A DNA stretch of 25,432 bases from Moraxellaceae bacterium (lineage in GTDB: Bacteria; Pseudomonadota; Gammaproteobacteria; Pseudomonadales; Moraxellaceae). Positions 1-11,802 of the stretch are shown piece by piece (within the stretch, counting starts at the first letter, position 1; the number at the start of each line of letters is the position of its first letter). Position numbers and translations under genes: made by a program. The stretch covers positions 1 through 25,432 of the forward strand of contig JAUXNL010000540.1 of assembly GCA_030684415.1 (NCBI GenBank), read 5' to 3'. The notes under the pieces were generated by a model. The model was given only the letters and a program-made list of their open reading frames with translations. It was not told the origin of the DNA and ran no database searches.

Positions 1-99
1 AGCAAAAGCAAAAGCAAAAGCAAAAGCAAAAGCAAAAGCAAAAGCAAAAGCAAAAGCAAAAGCAAAAGCAAAAGCAAAAGCAAAAGCAAAAGCAAAAGC
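1..99. repeat. AGCAAA hexanucleotide tandem repeat
   Basis: About 16.5 perfect copies of AGCAAA run from the first base to position 99 and probably continue beyond the window. The unit length is a multiple of three, so no frame is interrupted: the plus strand reads as Ser-Lys, Ala-Lys or Gln-Lys repeats. The Ala-Lys frame stays open to a TGA at 137-139, so this could be the lysine-rich tail of a gene lying mostly outside, but nothing else supports that. From 100 to 236 I see no gene or clear signal. Confidence 0.95.
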
Positions 100-236
100 G
101 GAATGGGGGCAGTGCTGGGCGGGTATGCGTGGCGGCTGATGGGCTAGATATTTTTTGGCATTCGTTCTGGATGACGACGATGCTGTCGTAGGTGCGGATT
201 CATCCGCGCTGGGGCATGTGGATTGGCTGTGGTGGG

Positions 237-2015
<1,779 letters not shown>

Positions 2016-2090
2016 GATGAATCTCCTGTGGCAGTGCTGCCGGTATTCTTTTTATTGTTGGCCAGCGACGGCCGGTTGATGTCCCTTTCT

Positions 2091-2126
2091 TTGCTGGCTT
2101 TGCTGGCTTTGCTGGCTTTGCTGGCC
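2091..2126. repeat. Four tandem copies of a 9-bp unit (TTGCTGGCT)
   Basis: Four consecutive 9-bp units, the last with one change, lie between mutL and the hybrid kinase. The unit is a multiple of three. On the minus strand one open frame reads it as Ala-Ser-Lys repeats, ending in a GTGA overlap with the kinase start. I do not accept that frame as a gene, because it has no recognisable start signal and begins inside mutL. Copy-number change here would alter the leader of the kinase gene. Confidence 0.9.
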
Positions 2127-2199
2127 GGTGCGGCGGTGGCACGGCTGAAAAACAGGTCTGCTGCGTCCGTGCAACATGTGCCGGCTGCGCGCTGAAAAG

Positions 2200-4053
2200 C
2201 TAGCGTCCGCGCAAGAACAGGCGGTCGAGCTCGGCCAGCGTCAGTCGCGTCCAGGTCGGGCGGCCATGATTGCACTGCCCGGCCCTTTCTGTCGCCTCCA
2301 TGTCGCGCAGTAGCGCGTTCATCTCGGTCACGCTGAGCTGACGCCCGGCGCGCACGCTGCCATGACAGGCCATGGTGCCCAGTAGCTCGTTCTGTGTTTC
2401 TTCGATGCGACGCGTGTTGCCGTGCACGGCCAGGTCGGCGAGCACATCGCGCACCAGCGCTTCGGCGCGGGCCTGGCCCAGCAGCGTCGGCACGGCGCGC
2501 ACCAGCAGGGTTTCCGGGCCCATGCGCTCAAGCTCGAAACCGAGGCGGCGGAACAGGTCGCCATCGTTCTCGGCCTGATCGGCCTCGCGCGAACTCACCG
2601 CCAGCGACAATGGCACCAGCAGGGGCTGCGAGGCCAGCGTGTTGGCGCTGAAATGCGTTTTCAGGCGCTCGTAGGTGATGCGTTCGTGCGCCGCGTGCAT
2701 GTCGACCACAATCAGCCCTTCGGCGTTCTGCGCAAGAATGTAGATACCATGCAGCTGGGCGATGGCAAAGCCGAGTGGGGGTACTTCGCCGGGGGTCTGT
2801 TCGGCGCCGAAGGCGGCATCTGCTGCCGGGCGCTGGAAGGCGAAGGACGGGGCGTAGGCGGCCCGGTTCTCGTGCACGCCAGCAAACGCAGAGCCGCCAC
2901 CGCTGCCGGTCAGGCCGCCATACGCCGGCGAGCCTTGCACGGGCAGCGCCAGCGCGGACTGGTCGCGCAGAGTGTCGGGCTGCTGCTCGTGTGGAGTGCC
3001 CGCCATGCCCGGCAGCGCAGTGCCGCCTGCCGCCGGCGCCTGATCTTGCGGGGTCAGCGTCGCAATCACCCGATGCAGGCTGCGGTACAGAAAGTCGTGT
3101 ACCTGGCGCTGCTCGCGAAAACGCACTTCATGTTTGGTGGGGTGCACATTTACATCCACGGCGCCCGGGTCCAGCTCAAAAAACAGCACATAGGCCGGGT
3201 GCCGGCCGTGAAAGAGCACATCGGCATAAGCCTGACGCACGGCATGGGTGACGACGCGATCGCGCACCATGCGGCCGTTCACATAGAAATACTGCAAATC
3301 GGCCTGCGCGCGCGAAAACGTCGGCAAGCCGAGCCAGCCGCGCAGGCGCAGGTTGCCGTGATCGATATCCACGGGGATGGCCGCCGCCATGAACGCCGGG
3401 CCGCAGAGCGAGGCCACGCGCCGGCGCCACTCTGCTTCTTCCTGTGCCGGGCGCAGACCGTGAATCTGGCGACCGTTGTGGGTCAGCGAAAACGCCACGT
3501 CCGGATGCGCCAACGCCAGCCGCTTCACGGTTTCCTCGATATGCGAAAACTCGGTGTTTTCGCTTTTCAGGAATTTGCGCCGTGCCGGTGTGTTGAAAAA
3601 AAGATCATGCACGTCGACGGTAGTGCCACGGGCGTGGGCCGCCGGTTCGACCGCGGCAGTCATGTCGCGGCCTTCGGAGCGCACGCTGTGGCCCAGGCCG
3701 CTGTCGTTGTCGCTGGTGCTCAACACCAGACGCGAAACTGACGCAATCGAGGCCAGCGCTTCGCCGCGAAAACCGAGCGTGGCGACGGCTTCCAGATCTT
3801 CCAGGTCGTGAATCTTGCTGGTGGCATGACGTGCCAGCGCCAGCGGCAAATCGTCGACATGCAGGCCTTCGCCGTTGTCGCGCACGCGGATACGTTTGAC
3901 GCCGCCTTCGTCGATGTCGATGTCGATGCGCGTGCTGCCGGCGTCGAGCGCGTTTTCCACCAGTTCCTTGATGACGGACGCCGGGCGTTCGACCACCTCG
4001 CCGGCAGCGATCTGGTTGGCAAGGCGGGGGTCGAGAGCGTTGATGCGGGCCAT
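2200..4053 (-). CDS. mutL: DNA mismatch repair protein MutL
   Basis: MutL links MutS mismatch recognition to strand incision. The 617-residue protein has the full GHKL ATPase N-terminus: ENALDAG (33-39), DNGEGL (59-64), TLGFRGEAL (92-100) and NTPARRKFL (154-162). A low-complexity linker (about 335-425) leads to the C-terminal dimerisation domain. That domain carries DMHAAHERITYE (451-462), which fits the endonuclease motif DQHA(X)2E(X)4E with Met for Gln, plus ACHGSVRAGR (562-571) and QCNHGRPT (593-600), which belong to the same metal site in nicking MutL proteins. I infer a MutH-independent repair system. The start is ATG at 4053, 30 bp after the amidase stop, and its ribosome binding site is weak. 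Length and motif order are normal for the family. Confidence 0.98.
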   Translation of the reverse strand: MARINALDPRLANQIAAGEVVERPASVIKELVENALDAGSTRIDIDIDEGGVKRIRVRDNGEGLHVDDLPLALARHATSKIHDLEDLEAVATLGFRGEALASIASVSRLVLSTSDNDSGLGHSVRSEGRDMTAAVEPAAHARGTTVDVHDLFFNTPARRKFLKSENTEFSHIEETVKRLALAHPDVAFSLTHNGRQIHGLRPAQEEAEWRRRVASLCGPAFMAAAIPVDIDHGNLRLRGWLGLPTFSRAQADLQYFYVNGRMVRDRVVTHAVRQAYADVLFHGRHPAYVLFFELDPGAVDVNVHPTKHEVRFREQRQVHDFLYRSLHRVIATLTPQDQAPAAGGTALPGMAGTPHEQQPDTLRDQSALALPVQGSPAYGGLTGSGGGSAFAGVHENRAAYAPSFAFQRPAADAAFGAEQTPGEVPPLGFAIAQLHGIYILAQNAEGLIVVDMHAAHERITYERLKTHFSANTLASQPLLVPLSLAVSSREADQAENDGDLFRRLGFELERMGPETLLVRAVPTLLGQARAEALVRDVLADLAVHGNTRRIEETQNELLGTMACHGSVRAGRQLSVTEMNALLRDMEATERAGQCNHGRPTWTRLTLAELDRLFLRGR

Positions 4054-4083
4054 GGTTGTCCGTGTGCGAGAGAGCGGTGTGAT

Positions 4084-5946
4084 TCAGCGGGCCGGAATTT
4101 TCAGCACCTGTCCGATTTTCACGTTGTCGTCTTTCAACTGGTTGTGTTCGCGCAGCACTTTCATGCTGACGTTATGGCGACTTGCGATACGCGTGAGCGT
4201 GTCGCCCGACACCACGCGGTAGCGCAGCTCCCCCGGCGTTGCTTTTGCTGACGGCTTTGGCGTGGCGTTGCTGTTGATCGTGGTGGTGGTATTGCCACCG
4301 CCCATCAAGGCGGCGGCACGCGCGCCTTCATTTGCCGACAGCACAGGCTGGCTGGCCTGTGCGCCGGTATTTTCCGTGGCGCGCACGGGGGCAGCGGCGA
4401 CGGCGTTGCTCTTGCCGGGGCGATCGGCCGCCCAGGCGAAATAAGTGCCGGGGGCCGGGTATTTCTGGTTGTAACGCAGCAGCCCGTCAAAAATGGCCTT
4501 CGCCAGCTCGCGCTGGTGGCGTTTGTCGGTGAGTTTTTCTTCTTCCTGCGGATTGGAAATGAAGCCGGTTTCCACCAGCAACGACACCATGCCCGGTTCT
4601 TTCAGCACGGCAAAGCCGGCTTGTTCCACACGCCGGCTGTGCAGCGGCGTGAAGTGGCTGAAGCGGTCGAGAATGTTGCGCCCCAGATGCAGGCTGTGAT
4701 CGAGCGAGCCGGCCACCACCATGTCGGCCAGCACGTTGCGCAGGGTGTCGTCGCCGCTCTCGATGGCGGCACCACCAATCAGGTCGGAACGGTTTTCGCG
4801 TTCGGCCAGCATGCGCGCGAAGCGCGATGTGGCGGAGCCCGCACCTTTCAGCGACAAGGCGAAGACGGAGGCGCCGCGTGCGGCACGGTTCTCGGCGGCA
4901 TCGGCGTGAATGGAAATGAAGATGTCGGCTTTGTGCTGGTGCCGTGCCAGGCGGCGGCGCTCGACCAGTGGCAGGAAGTAGTCGCCGGTGCGGGTCAGCA
5001 CCGGGGTAAAGCCGGGCTCGGCCTTGAGCATGGCCTCCAGTTCGCGGGCGATGGCCAACGTGACGTGCTTTTCGTAGCTGCCGCGTGCGCCAATCGCGCC
5101 CGGGTCTTCGCCGCCGTGGCCGGGGTCCAGCGCCACAATCACGTTGCGGTAGCGGCGCGGGTCGGGGCGCTCGCCAGATGAGGCTTTTTCAGGGATGGCA
5201 TCAACGCTGGTGTCCGGTGCTTTTTCGACAGGCTTTGCCACCGGAGTCGGTGTGGCGGTCATGACCGGCAACGATGGCGAGACGGCTGTTGTCGGTGCCG
5301 GCACGGTGCCGACCGTTGCAGAAGACGCCGGTGCAGAAGACGCCGGCGCTGTGCTTGCGGGTGTTGTGCCGGCTGTGGCGGTGGCGGCGGGCGTGCTGCC
5401 TGATGCGGCAGGCGCCCCGGGCTCAGATGGATGAGTCGTCGCCGCAGCAGGGCTGGGTGCCGCGCCGCTGACATCCACCGCCGGGTTTGTCAGCGGCGGC
5501 ACGGGCGTGGTGACCAAGGTCGAGGGTGCCGTCGCGCTGGCAGGCGGCAGTGGCTGGGTGGGCTTGTCGTAAAGATCGAGCACCAGCCGATGCGAATACT
5601 GCTCGTTTGGTGGCAGTTGGAACAGGCGGGTGGAGACTTCCTGCAGCAGCTCGACAATCAGGCGCTGGCCATTGGCGCTGCGCTCGAAGCGCACTGCCCG
5701 CAGCGGTGGCACAACCGAGGGCAGGGCAATCGGGCCGGCCAACTGCATACCCTCGATGTCGACGATGACACGCGCCGGCGTGCTGTCGGGGCTGATGGAC
5801 GCCTTGGCCGGGCCGCTCATGTCGAGCACGAGGCGGGTGTTGTCGGGGGCGCGCCAGGAACGCACGGCGGTGATATCGGCGGCGCTGGCCAGCGGAGCCG
5901 CCAGCACCAGGATGAGCATCAGGAAAAATGGCCAGATAACGCGCAC
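4084..5946 (-). CDS. amiB: N-acetylmuramoyl-L-alanine amidase (AMIN, Amidase_3, LysM)
   Basis: A periplasmic zinc amidase that cleaves the amide bond between N-acetylmuramic acid and the stem peptide, normally to separate daughter cells. I place the start at GTG 5946, because AGGAG precedes it and the protein then begins with a signal peptide (about residues 1-23, ending ASAA). An AMIN domain (about 24-125) is followed by a Pro/Ala/Ser/Thr-rich linker (130-260), the Amidase_3 domain (268-490) and a C-terminal LysM (574-618, with VVSGDTLTRIASRH). Zinc ligands are His277, Glu292 and His347, and the catalytic Glu is 459 in LVETGF. An insertion around 395-425 fits the autoinhibitory helix that EnvC/NlpD-type activators release. 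The position beside tsaE and mutL matches amiB of gammaproteobacteria. The symbol rests on this synteny, and AmiC-like naming is possible. Confidence 0.96.
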   Translation of the reverse strand: MRVIWPFFLMLILVLAAPLASAADITAVRSWRAPDNTRLVLDMSGPAKASISPDSTPARVIVDIEGMQLAGPIALPSVVPPLRAVRFERSANGQRLIVELLQEVSTRLFQLPPNEQYSHRLVLDLYDKPTQPLPPASATAPSTLVTTPVPPLTNPAVDVSGAAPSPAAATTHPSEPGAPAASGSTPAATATAGTTPASTAPASSAPASSATVGTVPAPTTAVSPSLPVMTATPTPVAKPVEKAPDTSVDAIPEKASSGERPDPRRYRNVIVALDPGHGGEDPGAIGARGSYEKHVTLAIARELEAMLKAEPGFTPVLTRTGDYFLPLVERRRLARHQHKADIFISIHADAAENRAARGASVFALSLKGAGSATSRFARMLAERENRSDLIGGAAIESGDDTLRNVLADMVVAGSLDHSLHLGRNILDRFSHFTPLHSRRVEQAGFAVLKEPGMVSLLVETGFISNPQEEEKLTDKRHQRELAKAIFDGLLRYNQKYPAPGTYFAWAADRPGKSNAVAAAPVRATENTGAQASQPVLSANEGARAAALMGGGNTTTTINSNATPKPSAKATPGELRYRVVSGDTLTRIASRHNVSMKVLREHNQLKDDNVKIGQVLKIPAR

Positions 5947-5959
5947 GCCGACTCCTTTG

Positions 5960-6420
5960 TTAGCCGGGGTACGCGGCCAGTGCGGCGCGCCCCTTGTCAG
6001 TGTGTGCCAGCAGCGCAAGCGCGCGCCCGTCAGGAATCGCCCGGATTGTAATGACGAGGTCGGGCGCGGGCAAAAGCGGCTGGCCCCGTTCCGGCCATTC
6101 GATCAGGGCGAGAGCGTCGGGGCGGCAGTAGTCGCGAATGCCGAGCAGCTCCAGTTCTTCCGGATCGGTGAGCCGGTAGAGATCGAAGTGGTAAATCGTG
6201 TGGCCGCCGGTTTCGTAGGGTTCGACCAGCGTGTAGGTCGGGCTTTTCACCGCGCCAGCATGGCCGTAACCACGCAGGATGCCGCGCGTGAGCGTGGTTT
6301 TGCCGGCGCCAAGATCGCCTTCGAGATAGACCACACCGCACCCGGCGAGCGCCGAGGCAAGGTGGCGGCCGATGGCTTCTTGCGCGTCGGCATCGGCGGC
6401 GGTGAGGGTGAGACTTGCGG

Positions 6421-6424
<4 letters not shown>
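5960..6424 (-). CDS. tsaE: tRNA threonylcarbamoyladenosine biosynthesis ATPase TsaE
   Basis: TsaE is the small ATPase of the TsaB-TsaD-TsaE complex that makes t6A at position 37 of ANN-decoding tRNAs. The 154-residue product has the Walker A motif GDLGAGKTT (residues 36-44), then SPTYTLVEPY, FDLYRL and the conserved IEWPERG. The frame is open much further upstream, but the extra residues are arginine-rich noise from inside nnr. The real start is GTG at 6424, preceded by GGGTGA, and it overlaps the nnr stop by four bases (GTGA), which suggests translational coupling. The amidase start follows 13 bases after the stop. Confidence 0.96.
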
Positions 6425-7941
<1,517 letters not shown>

Positions 7942-8044
7942 AACGGACGAAGCGGGAAACGCTTACCCTGTGCCGTGCGGCCGCAAGAAAAGTCTGCTCG
8001 GTCATTTGTCCGGCAGCCGGCACCGGTCTTCCGCCGCAAGTCCT

Positions 8045-8072
8045 CCGTCATAAGGTTTCCGTCATAGGGTTT
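8045..8072. repeat. Tandem 14-bp direct repeat upstream of queG
   Basis: CCGTCATAAGGTTT is followed directly by CCGTCATAGGGTTT, with one mismatch, ending 21 bases before the queG start in the nnr/queG divergent region. It lies over the expected leader of queG, so it could be a regulator site or a simple duplication. No second line of evidence separates these. Confidence 0.6.
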
Positions 8073-8093
8073 CAGGGATCAGGCACTGCATTC

Positions 8094-9173
8094 ATGACAC
8101 GCATTCCGCACGCCACCGCGCCTGATTTCGCGCAGCTCGCCGCCGACATCAAGGTGTGGGGGCGCGAACTCGGTTTCCAGCAAGTCGGTATCAGCGATAT
8201 CGACCTTGGCGCGCATCCACAGCATTTTGCCGACTGGATTGCCGACGGCTTTCATGCCGGCATGGACTTTCTGGCCACGGACTACGCCAAGCGCACACAG
8301 CCCGCCACCCTCATTCCCGGTACGCGGCGCGTGATTTCGGTGCGCATGGATTACTGGCCTGCCGACACCCGGCCGATGGAGATTCTCAAGGACGGCACCC
8401 GCGCCTATGTGTCGCGGTATGCACTTGGCCGCGATTACCACCGCACCGTGCGCCAACGCCTGCAGAAATTCGCTGACCGTATTGTCGAGGCGGTCGGCCC
8501 TTTTGGGTATCGCGCCTTCACTGACTCTGCACCAGTGATGGAAAAACCCTTGGCCGAGCAAGCGGGCTTGGGCTGGATGGGCAAGCACACGCTCATCATC
8601 AACCGTAGCGCGGGCTCGTATTTTTTCCTCGGTGAACTCTTTACCGATTTGCCCTTGCCGGTGGATGCCCCGGTCACCGCACACTGTGGAACGTGTACGG
8701 CCTGCATCGACATTTGCCCCACGCAGGCCATTGTCGCGCCGTATCAACTCGATTCGCGCAAATGCATTTCCTGGCTGACCATCGAATACGAAGGCGTGAT
8801 TCCAGAAGCGTTGCGCGCGCCCATCGGCAACCGTGTGTTTGGTTGCGATGACTGTCAGCTGGTTTGCCCGTGGAACCGCTACGCGAAAACATCGCCAGAG
8901 AAAGATTTCCTGCCGCGGCATGCGCTCGATCGCGCCAGCCTGCTGGATCTCTTTCGCTGGAGCGAAGCCGATTATTTGCGGGCGACTGAGGGCATGGCGC
9001 TACGGCGCGCACGCTACCCGGTGTTCTTGCGCAATCTCGCGATCGGTCTTGGCAATGCGCCGTATGATCCCGCTATTGTTGCGGCGCTGGAAGCGCGATT
9101 GCCGGAGGCAGGCGATGTGCTCGCCGAACACATTCGCTGGGCCATGGCACAGCAGGTGGCGCGTGCACCCTGA
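8094..9173 (+). CDS. queG: Epoxyqueuosine reductase QueG
   Basis: Catalyses the last step of queuosine synthesis, reducing epoxyqueuosine to queuosine in the wobble position of GUN tRNAs, using cobalamin and two [4Fe-4S] clusters. The 359-residue protein has the cobalamin-binding N-terminal domain (VISVRMDYWP at about 80-89, RYALGRDYH at 108-116) and the DSAPVMEKPLAE segment that includes a conserved acid (Asp144). The ferredoxin-like motif is CGTCTACIDICP (198-209), with further cysteines at 224, 251, 254 and 258 (CDDCQLVCPWN). The family length is usual. It is divergent from nnr, matching the queG/nnr arrangement of gammaproteobacteria. The first copy of the dispersed repeat begins within ten bases of its stop codon. 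Confidence 0.97.
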   Translation: MTRIPHATAPDFAQLAADIKVWGRELGFQQVGISDIDLGAHPQHFADWIADGFHAGMDFLATDYAKRTQPATLIPGTRRVISVRMDYWPADTRPMEILKDGTRAYVSRYALGRDYHRTVRQRLQKFADRIVEAVGPFGYRAFTDSAPVMEKPLAEQAGLGWMGKHTLIINRSAGSYFFLGELFTDLPLPVDAPVTAHCGTCTACIDICPTQAIVAPYQLDSRKCISWLTIEYEGVIPEALRAPIGNRVFGCDDCQLVCPWNRYAKTSPEKDFLPRHALDRASLLDLFRWSEADYLRATEGMALRRARYPVFLRNLAIGLGNAPYDPAIVAALEARLPEAGDVLAEHIRWAMAQQVARAP

Positions 9174-9176
9174 ACG

Positions 9177-9315
9177 CATGCTTCTTCCCGGGCAAGGATG
9201 GCAGGGGCGCGAATCAATCACGCTGGAGTGATTGATTCGGCGTGGAGCGAGTCCGGACAGGCGCTGGAGTCGTGGGCGGAAAAGACCGTGACGGACTTTT
9301 TCAGAAAGCGGCTAA
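9177..9315 (+). repeat. Dispersed post-stop repeat, copy A
   Basis: This copy matches 18208-18367 without gaps over 9184-9260, about 67 of 77 bases by hand count, and ends with TTTTTCAG then AGCGGCTAA. Its centre is an 11-bp perfect hairpin, GAATCAATCAC (9211-9221) and GTGATTGATTC (9228-9238), with a 6-base loop. It starts immediately after the queG stop and probably serves as, or surrounds, the 3' end of the queG transcript. The rest of the gap up to 9510 holds no gene I can support. Confidence 0.85.
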
Positions 9316-9510
9316 GTGCGGCGATGGGTATTCGCCTTCCGCTCCGGTATCAGCGGAAATCCTGGCGTGGCTTGTCAGCGATAGCCGTGCTATTCCAGCA
9401 GACTCCGGATGATGGACACGTTCCCGAAAATGGCATTCGCCTTCGAACCGCTTGGGCTCCGATGCGCTGGGGCGGTGTGGAGAGTCCATGAACAAAAAAA
9501 TGAAAGATGC

Positions 9511-10005
9511 ATGAGACGCTCACATAAAAAAGCTCCGGTGCTGGTGCTGCGCAATAACAAGGCCATGTTTCTCTGGGGCTTTGCCGTCGTCTTCACGACG
9601 ATGCTGGCGCTGATGACGCATGTGCTGGTGCGTGATGGCGCGCCGAAGGGCTATTCGCCCTTGTTCATGACCGGTGTGTTCCTGTTTTTCTGGTGTGGTG
9701 CGCTCGGCTTGGCAAGTTGGGCGATGGAGTCGTGCTGCACAGCGGTCAGGGTGACAGCAGATGGTAATGTGCATGTGCTGTGGCGTTATCCGTTGCGTCG
9801 CGAGCAGCGCTGGCTTGATCGGCAGGCCGTGCCTGCCGCGGCAGTTTTTGCGTCAACAGATGACGAAGGCGATCCGTATTTTTATGCGCGGCTTACCCTG
9901 GGTGACGGCACAATCATCAATCTGGCCGAATGGCATGATCGCGAGGCTTGCGAGGAAATTTGTGCACGCTTCAACGCAGCGGTGTCGGGTCGGGCCTCTG
10001 ACTGA
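9511..10005 (+). CDS. Small inner-membrane protein with two TM helices
   Basis: I do not recognise a named family. From ATG 9511 the product has 164 residues: a short basic N-terminus (MRRSHKK), two hydrophobic helices (about 18-40 and 50-72) and a soluble C-terminal domain (about 75-160) with alternating hydrophobic residues. This layout resembles small membrane proteins with a PH-like cytoplasmic domain. The frame is open about 100 bases further upstream, but those residues look like non-coding sequence. A weak GAAAG lies just before the ATG at 9511. The gene converges on the TPR gene, with only nine bases between their stop codons. Confidence 0.7.
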   Translation: MRRSHKKAPVLVLRNNKAMFLWGFAVVFTTMLALMTHVLVRDGAPKGYSPLFMTGVFLFFWCGALGLASWAMESCCTAVRVTADGNVHVLWRYPLRREQRWLDRQAVPAAAVFASTDDEGDPYFYARLTLGDGTIINLAEWHDREACEEICARFNAAVSGRASD

Positions 10006-10007
10006 GA

Positions 10008-10024
10008 GGCGCCCTCAGGGCGCC
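10008..10024. terminator. GC-rich hairpin across two convergent stops
   Basis: GGCGCC, CTCAG and GGCGCC form a perfect 6-bp hairpin; counted without a loop, 17 bases are symmetrical about the central C. It lies between the plus-strand stop (10003-10005) and includes the minus-strand stop (10015-10017). It is well placed for a two-way terminator, but neither side has a clear T-run, so the role is inferred. Confidence 0.45.
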
Positions 10025-11778
10025 ATCAACTTCAATTGTGTCCGCACTTTGTCAGCAAACTGGTCGTAGTGGGCGCCCAACAGTTTGTGCAGCTCAGCGT
10101 CGGTAGCATAGCCGACCGACTGCCGCCAGGCTGACTTGGCCTCTTGCCCGGCGACCCAGCGCTCTTCAACACCTGCAAGGTCGGTGACATACATCGGTGT
10201 GGCATGAGGATGGGCATGGCGATATTCCGCCACGCTTGCCGCATGGTGCTGCACGATGTCGGCCACGGTGGCCTTGGCAGGCAATTTATTGATGATGATG
10301 TTGCCGCCATATTCGAATGGCGAAATGCTTTCGGGTTGCGTCGAGATCATGCCGCCATCATCGAAGTGCGTCACACACTCCGTCATTTTTTGCGCTTTCC
10401 ATTTGCCGGTCAGCAGCATGATCAGAAACACGATCATGCCCGGCCACTTGGGTTTGAGAATGAAACTGGCCATGCCGATATCGCCGTCCGCATTGCGGAA
10501 CAGGCGCAGCAGTACGTGTTGCCCCAGCATGTTGAACATCGCCATGGCTTCGGCATCAGCAATTTTCGTCATGCCGAGCGGCGCCGCGGCTTTGGCAACT
10601 TGGTCGCAATGACGGCGCTGCCAGGCCGGATAATCCGCTGCTTTTACTTCGACCAGACCGGGCGCAGGCTCGTACGCGACATTGAGGATCTGGCGTGCCA
10701 GATTCATGGCCGTCATGGTATCGGGATCGTCGCTGACATTGGCGGCGAGCGCGGTGCTGATGTCTTCGCCTCGGCGAATGGCTTCAGCCGCGCCGATGAT
10801 GGCTTGTGCCGCCATGTCCTCTTCCAGCGTGCGGTTTTTGCCCGGCGTATCATCAAGGCTGCCCAGCAACATTTGCGCCATTTGTTCGCGCTCGCCGGCA
10901 CCATTTCCGGTTGAGGCGGCGCGCCGCTCCATGACGTAGTCGCGCATGGGATCATCAGCGGCCATCTCTGCCAAGGCATTGTCATAGCACCGCAGGGCAT
11001 CATCAAAGCGGCCAAGGTCGTGCAGGATGCCCGCCAGGCGGATGGCGTGGCGCGGCTGTTTTTCCAGTTGCCAGCAGGCCTCGTAATCACTGGCGGCCGC
11101 TTCAAGCGCGGTGCGGTCGTAGCACATGCCAGAAAAGGTTTGCACGACACCGGCCGCTGCCGCGTTATCGTCGCTGGCTTCTGTGGTGAGCATGGCCTGC
11201 ATTCGCCGAAGGCCGGCACGTTCTGCACGGTATTCGGTATTGCCGGGTGCCAGCGCAATGGCGCGGTCCAGCAGCGTTGCCGCTTCTGCCGCGCTGTCAT
11301 CCTGGCCGGCCTCGGATTCGCGATAGCGCAGCAGGCACGACAACATGTAGCTGGCCTGCGCATGCGCAGAGTCGCGCTTCAGCACTTCACGCAAATCACG
11401 TTCGCTGCGCTGCTCCAGTGATTTTTCCAGTGCGCTGCGCTTGGCGAGCGCGGCGCGGGCTGCTGGTGGTAAATTTTCTTCATCCGCGTCGTCATCAATA
11501 TCGGGCTCGGGTGCGAGGGCGTCCAGCTCCCAGCCGCTGTACTCCACGCGACGGATGAGCGCCGGGCTGTAGTCCGGCCTTTTTTCAATCAGCCGGTTCA
11601 GTGCGGCGGGCACCTCTTCATGGCGTTCAAGCTTTTCCAGGCAATTGGCGCGGTGCCAGTGCAAGGAGGCCGACTGCGGATGGCTGGCGATCAGCCCATC
11701 CAGAATGTCGAGAGCGGTTTCGTACTGGCCGGCATCGTACTGCTGCATGAAACGGTCGAAATCGGGATGCTGCGCCAT
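10015..11778 (-). CDS. TPR-repeat protein of unknown function
   Basis: A 587-residue protein without a signal peptide. The N-terminus (about 5-75) and the region 225-290 read as tetratricopeptide repeats (QYETALDILDGLIASHP, RFDDALRCYDNALAEM), so it is likely a scaffold or partner-binding protein. An acidic stretch follows at 91-102 (EPDIDDDADEEN). The C-terminal part (about 375-587) is a separate domain I cannot name, with one short hydrophobic segment (446-458) and many aromatic residues. Start ATG 11778 has a good GGAGA. A 9-bp hairpin sits in its leader. It forms part of a stretch of uncharacterised genes between queG and ssrA. Confidence 0.85.
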   Translation of the reverse strand: MAQHPDFDRFMQQYDAGQYETALDILDGLIASHPQSASLHWHRANCLEKLERHEEVPAALNRLIEKRPDYSPALIRRVEYSGWELDALAPEPDIDDDADEENLPPAARAALAKRSALEKSLEQRSERDLREVLKRDSAHAQASYMLSCLLRYRESEAGQDDSAAEAATLLDRAIALAPGNTEYRAERAGLRRMQAMLTTEASDDNAAAAGVVQTFSGMCYDRTALEAAASDYEACWQLEKQPRHAIRLAGILHDLGRFDDALRCYDNALAEMAADDPMRDYVMERRAASTGNGAGEREQMAQMLLGSLDDTPGKNRTLEEDMAAQAIIGAAEAIRRGEDISTALAANVSDDPDTMTAMNLARQILNVAYEPAPGLVEVKAADYPAWQRRHCDQVAKAAAPLGMTKIADAEAMAMFNMLGQHVLLRLFRNADGDIGMASFILKPKWPGMIVFLIMLLTGKWKAQKMTECVTHFDDGGMISTQPESISPFEYGGNIIINKLPAKATVADIVQHHAASVAEYRHAHPHATPMYVTDLAGVEERWVAGQEAKSAWRQSVGYATDAELHKLLGAHYDQFADKVRTQLKLMAP

Positions 11779-11802
11779 TCATCTTCTCCAGATATTTTGT
11801 GT

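Noticed and set aside
2..139. Ala-Lys repeat frame as the C-terminus of a gene entering from the left
   Set aside because: All six frames of this hexamer repeat are open, so openness is not evidence; the 13 residues after the repeat match nothing I know.
8079..8921. 280-codon minus-strand frame opposite queG
   Set aside because: queG on the plus strand has all iron-sulphur motifs; the opposite frame has no recognisable domain or start signal.
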